Origin: Mycobacteriaceae bacterium
Lineage (GTDB): Bacteria > Actinomycetota > Actinomycetes > Mycobacteriales > Mycobacteriaceae
Assembly (NCBI GenBank): GCA_019749805.1
Contig: JAIEPH010000039.1
Coordinates: forward strand, 1-64,000
Length of the DNA stretch: 64,000 nt
Direction of reading: 5' to 3'
Shown here: positions 54,677 to 62,826 of the stretch, piece after piece
How the letters are laid out: each line of letters starts with the position of its first letter
Numbering within the stretch: position 1 is the first letter of the stretch
Notes under the pieces: model-generated
Seen by the model: only the letters and a program-made list of their open reading frames with translations
What the model was told of the DNA's origin: nothing
The model's database searches: none
Made by a program: the position numbers and the translations under genes

Positions 54677-55492
54677 GTGCTGCTCGCCATCGACGTTCGC
54701 AACACCCACACCGTCGTCGGACTGGTGTCGGGGTCTGGCGATCATGCAAAAGTGGTGCACCACTGGCGGATACGCACCGAATCCGAAGTGACAGCCGACG
54801 AGTTGGCGCTGACGATCGACGGGCTCATCGGTGACGACGCCGAGCAGCTCACCGGCGCCGCCGGGTTGTCCACGGTGCCCTCGGTCCTGCACGAGGTGCG
54901 TCTGATGCTCGAGCAGTACTGGCCCTCGGTGCCGCACGTGCTCATCGAGCCGGGTGTGCGCACCGGCGTCCCGCTGCTGGTGGACAACCCCAAGGAGGTC
55001 GGCGCCGACCGTATCGTCAACTGCCTGTCCGCCTTCCACAAGTACGGCACTGCGGCGATCGTCGTAGACTTCGGCTCCTCGATCTGCGTGGACGTCGTTT
55101 CGGCCAAGGGGGAGTTCCTCGGCGGCGCCATCGCGCCCGGCGTGCAGGTGTCATCCGATGCGGCTGCGGAACGCTCGGCGGCGCTCCGGCGCGTCGAGCT
55201 GACCCGGCCGCGGTCGGTCGTCGGGAAGAACACCGTCGAGTGCATGCAGGCCGGCGCGGTGTTCGGATTCGCGGGCCTGGTGGACGGATTGGTCAACCGC
55301 ATCCGCGCCGATGTGGACGGGTTCGGCGGCGACGACGTCACCGTGGTGGCCACCGGGCACGGAGCACCCCTGGTGCTGCCAGATCTGCACACCGTCGAGC
55401 ACTACGACCAGTACCTGACCCTCGACGGACTGCGGCTGGTGTTCGAGCGTAACCGCGACAGTCAGCGGGGGCGGCTCAAGCAGGCGCGCTAG
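54677..55492 (+). CDS. coaX: type III pantothenate kinase
   Basis: The 271-residue ASKHA-fold kinase catalyses the first step from pantothenate to CoA. 'LLAIDVRNTHTVVGL' (phosphate loop), 'NPKEVGADRIVNCLSAFHKY' and 'AIVVDFGSSICVDVVSAKGE' are typical. Mycobacteria also hold a separate type I CoaA, and CoaX was reported inactive or dispensable in M. tuberculosis. The GTG start is three bases behind panD, closing the panC-panD-coaX group. Confidence 0.94.
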   Translation: MLLAIDVRNTHTVVGLVSGSGDHAKVVHHWRIRTESEVTADELALTIDGLIGDDAEQLTGAAGLSTVPSVLHEVRLMLEQYWPSVPHVLIEPGVRTGVPLLVDNPKEVGADRIVNCLSAFHKYGTAAIVVDFGSSICVDVVSAKGEFLGGAIAPGVQVSSDAAAERSAALRRVELTRPRSVVGKNTVECMQAGAVFGFAGLVDGLVNRIRADVDGFGGDDVTVVATGHGAPLVLPDLHTVEHYDQYLTLDGLRLVFERNRDSQRGRLKQAR

Positions 55493-55502
55493 TTTTCGCC
55501 GG

Positions 55503-56738
55503 CTAGAAGAATGTACGGATCAGCTCGACGACGCAACCGCCCTCGTCGAGCACGGGGATCATCGGCCATTTGTCGAAAACCGTGCACGGATGGCTGATTC
55601 CGAACTCCACCCAGTCGCCGACCTCGACGTCGTCGTCGCCGAGTCGCAGGTATGCGTGCTGGTCGTTGAGTTTGGTCACGTGTGCTGTCGCCAAACCGTA
55701 GGGCACGGGTAGATCCTGGTCGAAGGACACGTCGCGACGGCCCATCGTCAGCACCGCCAGGTCCCGCTCTGGCCGCGACATCACCTGCGACCACACTCGC
55801 AAGGCCGGCCGCAGCCCCTCCCGCAGCGGCGACGTGCGGCGGTACAGGCCGTCGTCGTGCGTCAGATAGCACCCGCTGCGCAGGATCGTGCGCACGCTCA
55901 TACCGGCAGGCCATTGGGTGAGCGCGTCGGCGACCGCGTCGAAGTACGTGCTGCCGCCCGCCGTCGCGAAGATTCGATCGGTTTCGAAGATCGGCGCCAG
56001 CCGCAGCAGCGCCGCTCGGACGTCGCCCAGATACGAACGGACCGCCGCCACGGCCTCGGGCGACACGTCATGTCCGAGCGCCGCCTCGTAGCCGGCCACG
56101 CCGATCAGCCGCAGCCGAGGGGATGCCGCGACGGCACGGGCCACCGCGTCGACGCCCTTCGCGTCTCGGCACCCGGTGCGTCCACCCGGCATGCCCACCT
56201 CGACGCAGACTTCCACCGGCCGTACCGCGCCCGCCGTCGTCAGCACCGAGGTCATCAGCTCGACGCCGCGCACCGAGTCGACCCAGCACACCAGGCGGAA
56301 ATCGGCATCGGCGTCGAGTTCCGCGGCCAGCCAGCGCAGTGCGGCCGCGTCGACCAATTCATTGGCGAGCACGACATCGCAAACACCGAACGCACGGAAG
56401 ATCCGGACCTGGCTGACGGTGGCGGCCGTGACCGCGCACGCACCCGCCTCGAACTGGCGTGCCAGCAGCTGAGGGGACATATGCGTCTTCCCGTGCGGCG
56501 CCAGCTCGACCCCGCGCTCCTCGCACCACCGAGCCATCGTCGCGAGGTTCTCCGAAAGCGCGTCCGCGAGCAGCACACAGACCGGGCCGACGGCGTTGTC
56601 GTCGAACAGACGAGGTGACGCCGCGCACACGTCGGCGGGCGTGCGACCCCACCACGACGCAGGCAGGCCCTTGAACCGCCAGTCCAGTGGCTCCAGGTCC
56701 AGTGCCGCGACGGCCGCTGCGTTGATGGGCGCGCTCAT
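55503..56738 (-). CDS. PLP-dependent amino-acid deaminase or aldolase, D-threonine-aldolase/D-serine-dehydratase type
   Basis: The 411-residue fold-type III PLP enzyme has the Schiff-base lysine Lys84 in 'LAPHGKTHMSPQ'. The alanine-racemase-like barrel holds 'CVEVGMPGGRTGCR' and 'SGCYLTHDD'. The C-terminal beta-domain carries 'FGISHPCTVFDKWPMIPVLD', whose His and Cys form the metal site of D-serine dehydratase and D-threonine aldolase. The substrate (D-Ser, D-Thr or similar) cannot be told from the sequence. The ATG at 56738 is only 23 bases from the lysS start on the other strand. Confidence 0.85.
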   Translation of the reverse strand: MSAPINAAAVAALDLEPLDWRFKGLPASWWGRTPADVCAASPRLFDDNAVGPVCVLLADALSENLATMARWCEERGVELAPHGKTHMSPQLLARQFEAGACAVTAATVSQVRIFRAFGVCDVVLANELVDAAALRWLAAELDADADFRLVCWVDSVRGVELMTSVLTTAGAVRPVEVCVEVGMPGGRTGCRDAKGVDAVARAVAASPRLRLIGVAGYEAALGHDVSPEAVAAVRSYLGDVRAALLRLAPIFETDRIFATAGGSTYFDAVADALTQWPAGMSVRTILRSGCYLTHDDGLYRRTSPLREGLRPALRVWSQVMSRPERDLAVLTMGRRDVSFDQDLPVPYGLATAHVTKLNDQHAYLRLGDDDVEVGDWVEFGISHPCTVFDKWPMIPVLDEGGCVVELIRTFF

Positions 56739-56747
56739 GAGTTGATT

Positions 56748-56753
56748 TAAGCT
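56748..56753 (+). promoter_or_regulatory. -10-like element in the 23-base gap before lysS
   Basis: TAAGCT ends 8 bases before the GTG of lysS, the spacing of a leaderless mRNA. The nearest -35-like hexamer (TTGATG, 56722-56727) is 20 bases away and lies inside the divergent gene, so the match is only fair. Confidence 0.35.
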
Positions 56754-56761
56754 GGCCAGTC

Positions 56762-58270
56762 GTGACCGCACCTGATCCGCCCGAAGCCGACATCCCTGAG
56801 CAGTACCGGATCCGCCAGGGCAAGCGGGAACGTCTGCTGGCCGAAGGGCGCGAGCCGTACCCGGTCGAGGTCGACCGCACCCACACGCTCGCCGAGATCC
56901 GCGAGACCTACCCCGACCTGGAGGCCAACGCCGAGACTGGCCTTGTCGTCGGCGTGGCGGGCCGGGTGATGTTCGCCCGTAACTCCGGAAAGCTGTGTTT
57001 CGCCTCGTTGCAGGAGGGTGACGGCACGCAACTACAGGTCATGATCAGCCTCGACAAGGTCGGGCAGGAGTTGCTGGATGCGTGGAAGTCCGACGTCGAC
57101 CTCGGCGACATTGTTTTCGTTCACGGCGAGGTGATCAGCTCGCGGCGCGGAGAACTATCCGTGCTCGCCGATTCTTGGCAAATTGCCTCCAAGGCATTGC
57201 GGCCACTTCCTGTTGCGCACAAAGAGATGAGCGAAGAGTCGCGAGTGCGGCAGCGCTATGTGGATTTGATCGTGCGCCCAGAGGCCCGCACCATTGCGCG
57301 CCAGCGGGTGGCCGTAGTCCGAGCGGTGCGGTCGGCGCTGGAACGACGGGGCTTTCTCGAGGTCGAGACCCCGATACTGCAGACGCTGGCAGGCGGCGCG
57401 GCGGCCCGGCCGTTCGTGACCCACTCCAATGCGCTCGATGCGGATCTCTACCTTCGTATCGCGCCGGAGCTTTTCCTGAAGCGTTGCCTCGTCGGCGGAT
57501 TCGAGCGGGTCTTCGAGTTGAATCGCGTGTTCCGAAACGAAGGCGCGGATTGGACGCATTCACCGGAATTCGCAATGCTCGAGACATATCAGGCGTACGG
57601 CACGTACGACGATTCCGCAGTCGTCACCAGGGAGATAATTCAGGAGGTCGCCGACGAGGCGATCGGCACCAGAAAGGTCTCATTGCCTGATGGCAGTGTC
57701 TACGATCTCGACGGAGAATGGCAGTCAATACAAATGTATCCGTCGCTCTCGGAAGCACTTGGTGAAGAGATCACTCCGGATACACCTGCCGAACACTTAT
57801 GGGCCATCGCCGGCCGACTCGATGTCGAGATTCCACGGGACCGCGGATACGGCCACGGAAAATTGGTCGAGGAGTTGTGGGAGCACACCGTGGGAAACAC
57901 CCTGTGGGCGCCCACTTTCGTCAGGGACTTTCCCGTCGAGACGACCCCGCTGACGCGCGCGCATCGCAGCATTGACGGAGTCACCGAAAAATGGGACCTG
58001 TACGTGCGACGCATCGAGCTGGCGACCGGCTACTCCGAACTCATCGACCCGGTTATCCAACGCGAAAGGTTCGAAGCGCAGGCGCGCGCAGCCGCCGCCG
58101 GCGACGACGAGGCAATGGTGCTGGACGAGGATTTCCTCGCGGCCCTGGAGTACGCGATGCCACCCTCGACTGGCACTGGAATGGGCATCGACAGATTGTT
58201 GATGGCATTGACGGGACTGTCGATTCGGGAGACAGTTCTGTTCCCGATAGTTCGACGTCAAGGCAGCTGA
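56762..58270 (+). CDS. lysS: lysyl-tRNA synthetase, class II
   Basis: 502 residues. The N-terminal OB-fold anticodon-binding domain (about 50-150, 'LVVGVAGRVMFARNSGKL') is followed by the class II core: motif 1 around 'RRGFLEVETPIL', motif 2 'NRVFRNEGADWTHSPEF' and motif 3 'GTGMGIDRLLMALTG'. It is the counterpart of LysS (Rv3598c), the housekeeping enzyme, distinct from the LysX fusion. The first 400 bases have typical GC-rich codons, while from about 57160 on the codons are far more AT-rich (see findings). The GTG start and a TAAGCT hexamer 8 bases upstream suggest a leaderless mRNA. Confidence 0.96.
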   Translation: MTAPDPPEADIPEQYRIRQGKRERLLAEGREPYPVEVDRTHTLAEIRETYPDLEANAETGLVVGVAGRVMFARNSGKLCFASLQEGDGTQLQVMISLDKVGQELLDAWKSDVDLGDIVFVHGEVISSRRGELSVLADSWQIASKALRPLPVAHKEMSEESRVRQRYVDLIVRPEARTIARQRVAVVRAVRSALERRGFLEVETPILQTLAGGAAARPFVTHSNALDADLYLRIAPELFLKRCLVGGFERVFELNRVFRNEGADWTHSPEFAMLETYQAYGTYDDSAVVTREIIQEVADEAIGTRKVSLPDGSVYDLDGEWQSIQMYPSLSEALGEEITPDTPAEHLWAIAGRLDVEIPRDRGYGHGKLVEELWEHTVGNTLWAPTFVRDFPVETTPLTRAHRSIDGVTEKWDLYVRRIELATGYSELIDPVIQRERFEAQARAAAAGDDEAMVLDEDFLAALEYAMPPSTGTGMGIDRLLMALTGLSIRETVLFPIVRRQGS

Positions 58271-58394
58271 GCTAAGGCGAACTTGCCGGATTTACGACCT
58301 TGTTGAATGGGCTGTCTTAATATGGCACATTGGGTCGGGGGATCAAGACTTATCAATTCATGAAGGTTGCTCCCGAGAAGGGCGAAGTGGGCTA

Positions 58395-58736
58395 ATGGCG
58401 AAAAAAGTGACCGTCACGCTGGTCGATGATTTCGACGGCGAAGGCGGAGCTGATGAGACAGTTGAATTCGGGCTCGACGGCGTCAGCTACGAGATCGACC
58501 TTTCTTCGAAGAATGCCACCAAGCTGCGCAATGACCTCAAGCAGTGGGTCGAGGCCGGCCGCCGGGTCGGCGGCCGTCGCCGCGGACGTTCGGCAGGGTC
58601 GGGGCGCGGCCGGGCGGCGATCGACCGAGAGCAGAGCGCCGCGATCCGGGACTGGGCCCGCCGCAACGGACACAATGTGTCCACTCGTGGGCGAATTCCA
58701 GCTGACGTCATCGACGCGTTCCATGCGGCAACGTAA
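58395..58736 (+). CDS. lsr2: nucleoid-associated protein Lsr2
   Basis: The 113-residue H-NS-like protein bridges and silences AT-rich DNA. The N-terminal beta/helix dimer domain is residues 1-60 ('TVEFGLDGVSYEIDLSSKNA'). A basic linker ('RRVGGRRRGRSAGSGRGRA') leads to the C-terminal DNA-binding domain with the AT-hook-like RGR ('NVSTRGRIPADV'). The 124 bases upstream are AT-rich for this genome (runs such as CTTAATATGG), which may be an autoregulatory Lsr2 target. Confidence 0.97.
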   Translation: MAKKVTVTLVDDFDGEGGADETVEFGLDGVSYEIDLSSKNATKLRNDLKQWVEAGRRVGGRRRGRSAGSGRGRAAIDREQSAAIRDWARRNGHNVSTRGRIPADVIDAFHAAT

Positions 58737-58764
58737 ATAGTTCGCGCTTTCGAATATCTTACGC

Positions 58765-58781
58765 GTTCGCTGGCCGCGAAC
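58765..58781 (+). promoter_or_regulatory. ClgR-like palindromic operator upstream of clpC1
   Basis: GTTCGC-N5-GCGAAC is a perfect 6+6 inverted repeat and contains the CGC-N5-GCG core of ClgR boxes; ClgR controls Clp protease genes in actinobacteria. It lies 29 bases behind lsr2 and about 220 bases before clpC1. Confidence 0.5.
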
Positions 58782-58946
58782 CCCTCAGGAGGGTTCTGCG
58801 GAAACAATCACGCTCCCCCGACGTTGACACCTATGGCACCACAGATCAGCCGCCTCGCCCATTGACGGCGCCCCTGTTCCGCTAAGAGCAGACCGGGAGG
58901 CGGGGCGGGCTGGTGCGCCGCCCACTAGAGTGGACGGCAGGTGCGG

Positions 58947-58963
58947 TGCACTTCTCAAGTGCA
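58947..58963 (+). promoter_or_regulatory. hairpin in the clpC1 leader
   Basis: TGCACTT and AAGTGCA form a perfect 7-bp stem with a 3-base loop, 38 bases before the clpC1 start. A TAGAGT hexamer at 58925-58930 is a possible -10, which would put the hairpin at the 5' end of the mRNA, where it may stabilise it. Confidence 0.4.
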
Positions 58964-59001
58964 GGGCGCCGAGTCTATTGATGGAGAGCAGGTAACCACC
59001 G

Positions 59002-61542
59002 ATGTTCGAGAGATTCACCGACCGCGCCCGCAGGGTCGTCGTCCTGGCTCAAGAAGAGGCCCGGATGCTCAACCACAACTACATCGGAACCGAGCACATC
59101 CTCCTTGGGCTCATTCATGAGGGGGAAGGCGTAGCCGCCAAGTCGCTGGAGTCGCTGGGGATTTCGCTCGAGGGCGTGCGCAGCCAGGTCGAGGAGATCA
59201 TCGGCCAGGGCCAGCAGGCGCCGTCCGGCCACATTCCGTTCACTCCCCGCGCCAAGAAGGTGCTGGAACTGTCGCTGCGCGAGGCGCTGCAGCTCGGTCA
59301 CAACTACATCGGCACCGAGCACATCCTGCTCGGCCTGATTCGTGAGGGCGAGGGCGTCGCCGCCCAGGTGCTGGTGAAACTTGGCGCCGAGCTGACCCGG
59401 GTGCGCCAGCAGGTGATCCAGTTGCTGAGCGGATACCAGGGCAAGGAGACCGCGGAAGCCGGAACCGGCGGCCGTGGCGGCGAGGCGGGCAATCCGTCGA
59501 CGTCGCTGGTGCTCGACCAGTTCGGCCGCAACCTCACCGCCGCCGCGATGGAAGGCAAGCTCGATCCGGTCATCGGCCGTGAGAAGGAAATCGAGCGGGT
59601 CATGCAGGTGCTGAGCCGCCGCACCAAGAACAACCCGGTGCTGATCGGCGAGCCTGGCGTCGGCAAGACCGCCGTCGTCGAGGGGCTGGCACAGGCGATC
59701 GTGCACGGTGAGGTTCCCGAGACGCTGAAGGACAAGCAGCTGTACACGCTTGACCTGGGCTCGCTGGTCGCAGGCAGCCGCTACCGCGGTGACTTCGAGG
59801 AACGCCTCAAGAAGGTGCTCAAGGAGATCAACACCCGCGGCGACATCATCCTGTTCATCGACGAGCTGCACACGCTCGTGGGTGCCGGTGCCGCCGAGGG
59901 CGCCATCGACGCCGCATCGATCCTCAAGCCGAAACTGGCCCGCGGCGAGCTGCAGACCATCGGCGCCACCACCCTCGACGAGTACCGCAAGTACATCGAG
60001 AAGGACGCCGCCCTGGAGCGCCGCTTCCAGCCGGTCCAGGTGGGCGAGCCGACGGTTGAGCACACCATCGAGATCCTCAAGGGGCTGCGCGATCGCTACG
60101 AGGCGCACCACCGGGTTTCGATCACCGATCCCGCGATTGTGGCCGCGGCCACCCTGGCCGACCGCTACATCAACGACCGGTTCCTGCCGGACAAGGCGAT
60201 CGACCTGATCGACGAGGCAGGGGCGCGCATGCGCATCCGCCGGATGACCGCTCCGCCGGACCTTCGCGAGTTCGACGAGAAGATCGCCGAGGCGCGTCGC
60301 GAGAAGGAATCCGCGATCGATGCGCAGGACTTCGAGAAGGCGGCCAGCCTGCGCGACAAGGAAAAGCAACTTGTCGCACAGCGCGCCGAGCGTGAGAAGC
60401 AATGGCGCTCAGGTGATCTGGATGTGGTCGCTGAGGTCGACGATGAGCAGATCGCCGAGGTGCTCGGCAACTGGACCGGTATCCCGGTGTTCAAGCTGAC
60501 CGAGGAGGAGACCACTCGGCTGCTGCGCATGGAGGACGAGATCCACAAGCGGATCATCGGCCAGGAGGACGCCGTCAAGGCTGTCTCCAAGGCGATCCGG
60601 CGTACCCGCGCGGGACTCAAGGATCCCAAGCGGCCGTCGGGCTCGTTCATCTTCGCCGGCCCGTCCGGCGTGGGTAAGACCGAGCTGTCCAAGGCGCTGG
60701 CCAATTTCCTGTTCGGCGACGACGACGCGCTCATCCAGATCGACATGGGTGAGTTCCACGACCGGTTCACCGCGTCGCGGCTGTTCGGTGCGCCTCCGGG
60801 ATACGTCGGCTACGAGGAGGGCGGCCAGCTCACCGAGAAGGTGCGCCGCAAGCCGTTCAGCGTCGTGCTCTTCGACGAGATCGAGAAGGCCCACCAGGAG
60901 ATTTACAACAGCCTCCTGCAGGTCCTCGAGGACGGCCGTCTCACCGACGGTCAGGGACGCACCGTGGACTTCAAGAACACCGTGCTGATCTTCACCTCGA
61001 ACCTCGGCACGTCCGACATCAGCAAGGCAGTCGGGCTCGGCTTCACCCAGGGTGGCGGTGAGAACAACTACGAGCGGATGAAGCAGAAGGTCAACGACGA
61101 GCTGAAGAAGCACTTCCGCCCGGAGTTCCTCAACCGCATCGACGACATCATCGTCTTCCACCAGTTGACTCGCGAGGAGATCATCCAGATGGTCGACCTG
61201 ATGATCGGCCGGGTGGAGAAGCAGCTCAAGGGCAAGGACATGGCCATGGAGCTGACGGACAAGGCCAAGTCCCTGCTGGCCAAGCGCGGCTTCGACCCCG
61301 TGCTCGGGGCCCGGCCGCTGCGCCGGACCATCCAGCGCGAGATCGAGGACCAGCTGTCGGAGAAGATCCTCTTCGAGGAGGTCGGTCCCGGCCAGCTTGT
61401 CACGGTCGACGTCGACAACTGGGACGGCGAAGGCGCGGGCGAGGATGCGGTCTTCACGTTCGTCGGCACCAAGAAGCCTGCCAAGGTGGAGGAGCCGGAC
61501 CTGGCTCAGGCCGGCGCCGCTGGCGCGACGAGCGTCGAGTAA
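59002..61542 (+). CDS. clpC1: ATP-dependent Clp protease ATPase subunit ClpC1
   Basis: The 846-residue Hsp100 unfoldase feeds ClpP1P2. The N-terminal double Clp-N repeat (2-145) contains the binding face of cyclomarin, ecumicin and lassomycin in mycobacteria. D1 has Walker A 'GEPGVGKT' (216-223). A UVR/M-domain coiled coil lies around 420-460 ('DAQDFEKAASLRDKEKQLVA'). D2 has Walker A 'GPSGVGKT' (about 553-560) and the ClpP-binding loop after 'VGLGFTQGGG'. It is near identical in layout to Rv3596c and essential. It is followed by a strong terminator. Confidence 0.98.
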   Translation: MFERFTDRARRVVVLAQEEARMLNHNYIGTEHILLGLIHEGEGVAAKSLESLGISLEGVRSQVEEIIGQGQQAPSGHIPFTPRAKKVLELSLREALQLGHNYIGTEHILLGLIREGEGVAAQVLVKLGAELTRVRQQVIQLLSGYQGKETAEAGTGGRGGEAGNPSTSLVLDQFGRNLTAAAMEGKLDPVIGREKEIERVMQVLSRRTKNNPVLIGEPGVGKTAVVEGLAQAIVHGEVPETLKDKQLYTLDLGSLVAGSRYRGDFEERLKKVLKEINTRGDIILFIDELHTLVGAGAAEGAIDAASILKPKLARGELQTIGATTLDEYRKYIEKDAALERRFQPVQVGEPTVEHTIEILKGLRDRYEAHHRVSITDPAIVAAATLADRYINDRFLPDKAIDLIDEAGARMRIRRMTAPPDLREFDEKIAEARREKESAIDAQDFEKAASLRDKEKQLVAQRAEREKQWRSGDLDVVAEVDDEQIAEVLGNWTGIPVFKLTEEETTRLLRMEDEIHKRIIGQEDAVKAVSKAIRRTRAGLKDPKRPSGSFIFAGPSGVGKTELSKALANFLFGDDDALIQIDMGEFHDRFTASRLFGAPPGYVGYEEGGQLTEKVRRKPFSVVLFDEIEKAHQEIYNSLLQVLEDGRLTDGQGRTVDFKNTVLIFTSNLGTSDISKAVGLGFTQGGGENNYERMKQKVNDELKKHFRPEFLNRIDDIIVFHQLTREEIIQMVDLMIGRVEKQLKGKDMAMELTDKAKSLLAKRGFDPVLGARPLRRTIQREIEDQLSEKILFEEVGPGQLVTVDVDNWDGEGAGEDAVFTFVGTKKPAKVEEPDLAQAGAAGATSVE

Positions 61543-61556
61543 TCGCCAACGACACG

Positions 61557-61593
61557 AAGGCCCCGAAACCATGCGGTCTCGGGGCCTTTGTGT
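61557..61593 (+). terminator. clpC1 terminator
   Basis: AAGGCCCCGA (61557-61566) pairs perfectly with TCGGGGCCTT (61579-61588), a 10-bp stem with 12-base loop, followed by a short T-rich tail. It starts 15 bases after the stop codon. Confidence 0.85.
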
Positions 61594-61639
61594 TGCGAAT
61601 GGATGACCGGACGCCCGAACGCTGGACCGTTTGCTTAGG

Positions 61640-61735
61640 ATGCTGATGTAATCGACGGGCGAAGGAATCTGGTGAGAATCCAGAACGGTCGCGCCACTGT
61701 GAAGTCAGACCCGCCGTCCGTCGTCAACACCTGAA
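61640..61735 (+). promoter_or_regulatory. cobalamin riboswitch controlling the cbt operon
   Basis: The leader contains the conserved run GAAGGAATCTGGTGAGAATC (61661-61680), then GCCACTGTGAAGTCAGACCC, the core of B12 aptamers. The flanks GACGGGC and CCGTCCGTCGTC can pair as the closing stem. It is compact, lacking part of the peripheral helices. B12 binding would lower expression of the cobalt uptake genes that follow. Ends are approximate. Confidence 0.88.
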
Positions 61736-61768
61736 GCTGGGACGCGAAATCCCTGGAAGGACCTGACA

Positions 61769-61984
61769 ATGACATCTCCTGAGGCCCGCAAGAGTATTGC
61801 GACGCCCCTCGACTTCTCCGCCACCAAGGCGGCAGTCTGGCTGACCCTCACGGCATTCTTCGCGCTGCTGGTCATCTATTTCATCGGGATGGACCAGGGC
61901 GCCACGTCGGTGTTCGGAAACAACACCATGGTTCACGAGTTCGTGCACGACGCGCGACATCTGCTCGGCTTCCCCTGCCACTGA
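61769..61984 (+). CDS. cbtB: CbtB, cobalt transporter subunit
   Basis: The 71-residue protein has one membrane helix ('AVWLTLTAFFALLVIYFIGM') and a C-terminal His-rich end ('HEFVHDARHLLGFPCH') thought to bind cobalt, as in CbtB proteins. It stands right behind the cobalamin riboswitch, 25 bases before cbtA. CbtA and CbtB form a B12-regulated cobalt uptake pair. Confidence 0.92.
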   Translation: MTSPEARKSIATPLDFSATKAAVWLTLTAFFALLVIYFIGMDQGATSVFGNNTMVHEFVHDARHLLGFPCH

Positions 61985-62009
61985 TCGCGCAGAGGAACCC
62001 ACACCGACA

Positions 62010-62819
62010 ATGGAAAAGCAGATCATCTGGCGTGGCTTGTTGGCCGGCGCCGCCGCGGGAGTGCTGTCGTTCATCTTCTCCCGGATTTTCATCGAGCCGG
62101 TGATCGACCTGGCCATCGGATATGAGGACGGCATCGGTGCCGCCCGCGAGGCGCTCAGCGGTGCCGCGGGCGGACATGACCATGGCGGCGGCGACGGCGG
62201 ATTCGAAGGCTTCACCCGCGCCGTGCAGATGAACATCGGCATGGGGCTGGGAGTGCTGCTCTACAGCATTGCCATCGGTGCCTTGTTCGCCGTCGTGTTC
62301 GCGGTCGCCTACGGCCGGGTCGGCAACATCTCGGCGCGGCTGCTGTCGCTGTACGTCGCGGGTGGCATGTCGCTGAGTGTCTTCATCGTGCCCGCGCTGA
62401 AGTACCCGCCGAGCCCGCCCGCGCTCAGCCTCGACGAGACGCTTCGTCAGCGCACGCTGCTGTACCTGCTGATGGTGGTGCTGTCCGCGGCACTGCTGGT
62501 CGCGGCGGTATACCTCGGCCGACGGCTCAACGTGAAGCTCGGTGCCTGGAACGCGACGTTGGCGGCCGCCGCTGCGTATATCGCGGGGTGCGCGATCGTC
62601 ATGCTCGTGCTGCCGACCATCGATGAGACCCCGGGTCCGCTGCTCGACGACGCAGGCAACATCGTCTACGAAGGTTTCCCCGCCGACCTGCTCTACGACT
62701 TCCGGTTGTTCTCGTTGGGGAACCAGCTGGTCATCTACTTGACGATCGGTCTGGTCTTCGGTGCGATGGCGGCGAGGATGCTCGGCGGAGACAGGCGGCA
62801 GGAGAGCATCGCGGCGTGA
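62010..62819 (+). CDS. cbtA: CbtA, cobalt transporter subunit
   Basis: The 269-residue protein has about six membrane helices. A His-containing loop 'AAGGHDHGGGDGGFEGFTRA' (HDH) lies between the first and second helix, a likely metal site. 'RGLLAGAAAGVLSFIFSRIF' at the N-terminus is the family signature. It works with CbtB to bring in Co2+ for cobalamin synthesis. The gene is eight bases ahead of the histidine phosphatase gene. Confidence 0.93.
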   Translation: MEKQIIWRGLLAGAAAGVLSFIFSRIFIEPVIDLAIGYEDGIGAAREALSGAAGGHDHGGGDGGFEGFTRAVQMNIGMGLGVLLYSIAIGALFAVVFAVAYGRVGNISARLLSLYVAGGMSLSVFIVPALKYPPSPPALSLDETLRQRTLLYLLMVVLSAALLVAAVYLGRRLNVKLGAWNATLAAAAAYIAGCAIVMLVLPTIDETPGPLLDDAGNIVYEGFPADLLYDFRLFSLGNQLVIYLTIGLVFGAMAARMLGGDRRQESIAA

Positions 62820-62826
62820 GGGCCTG

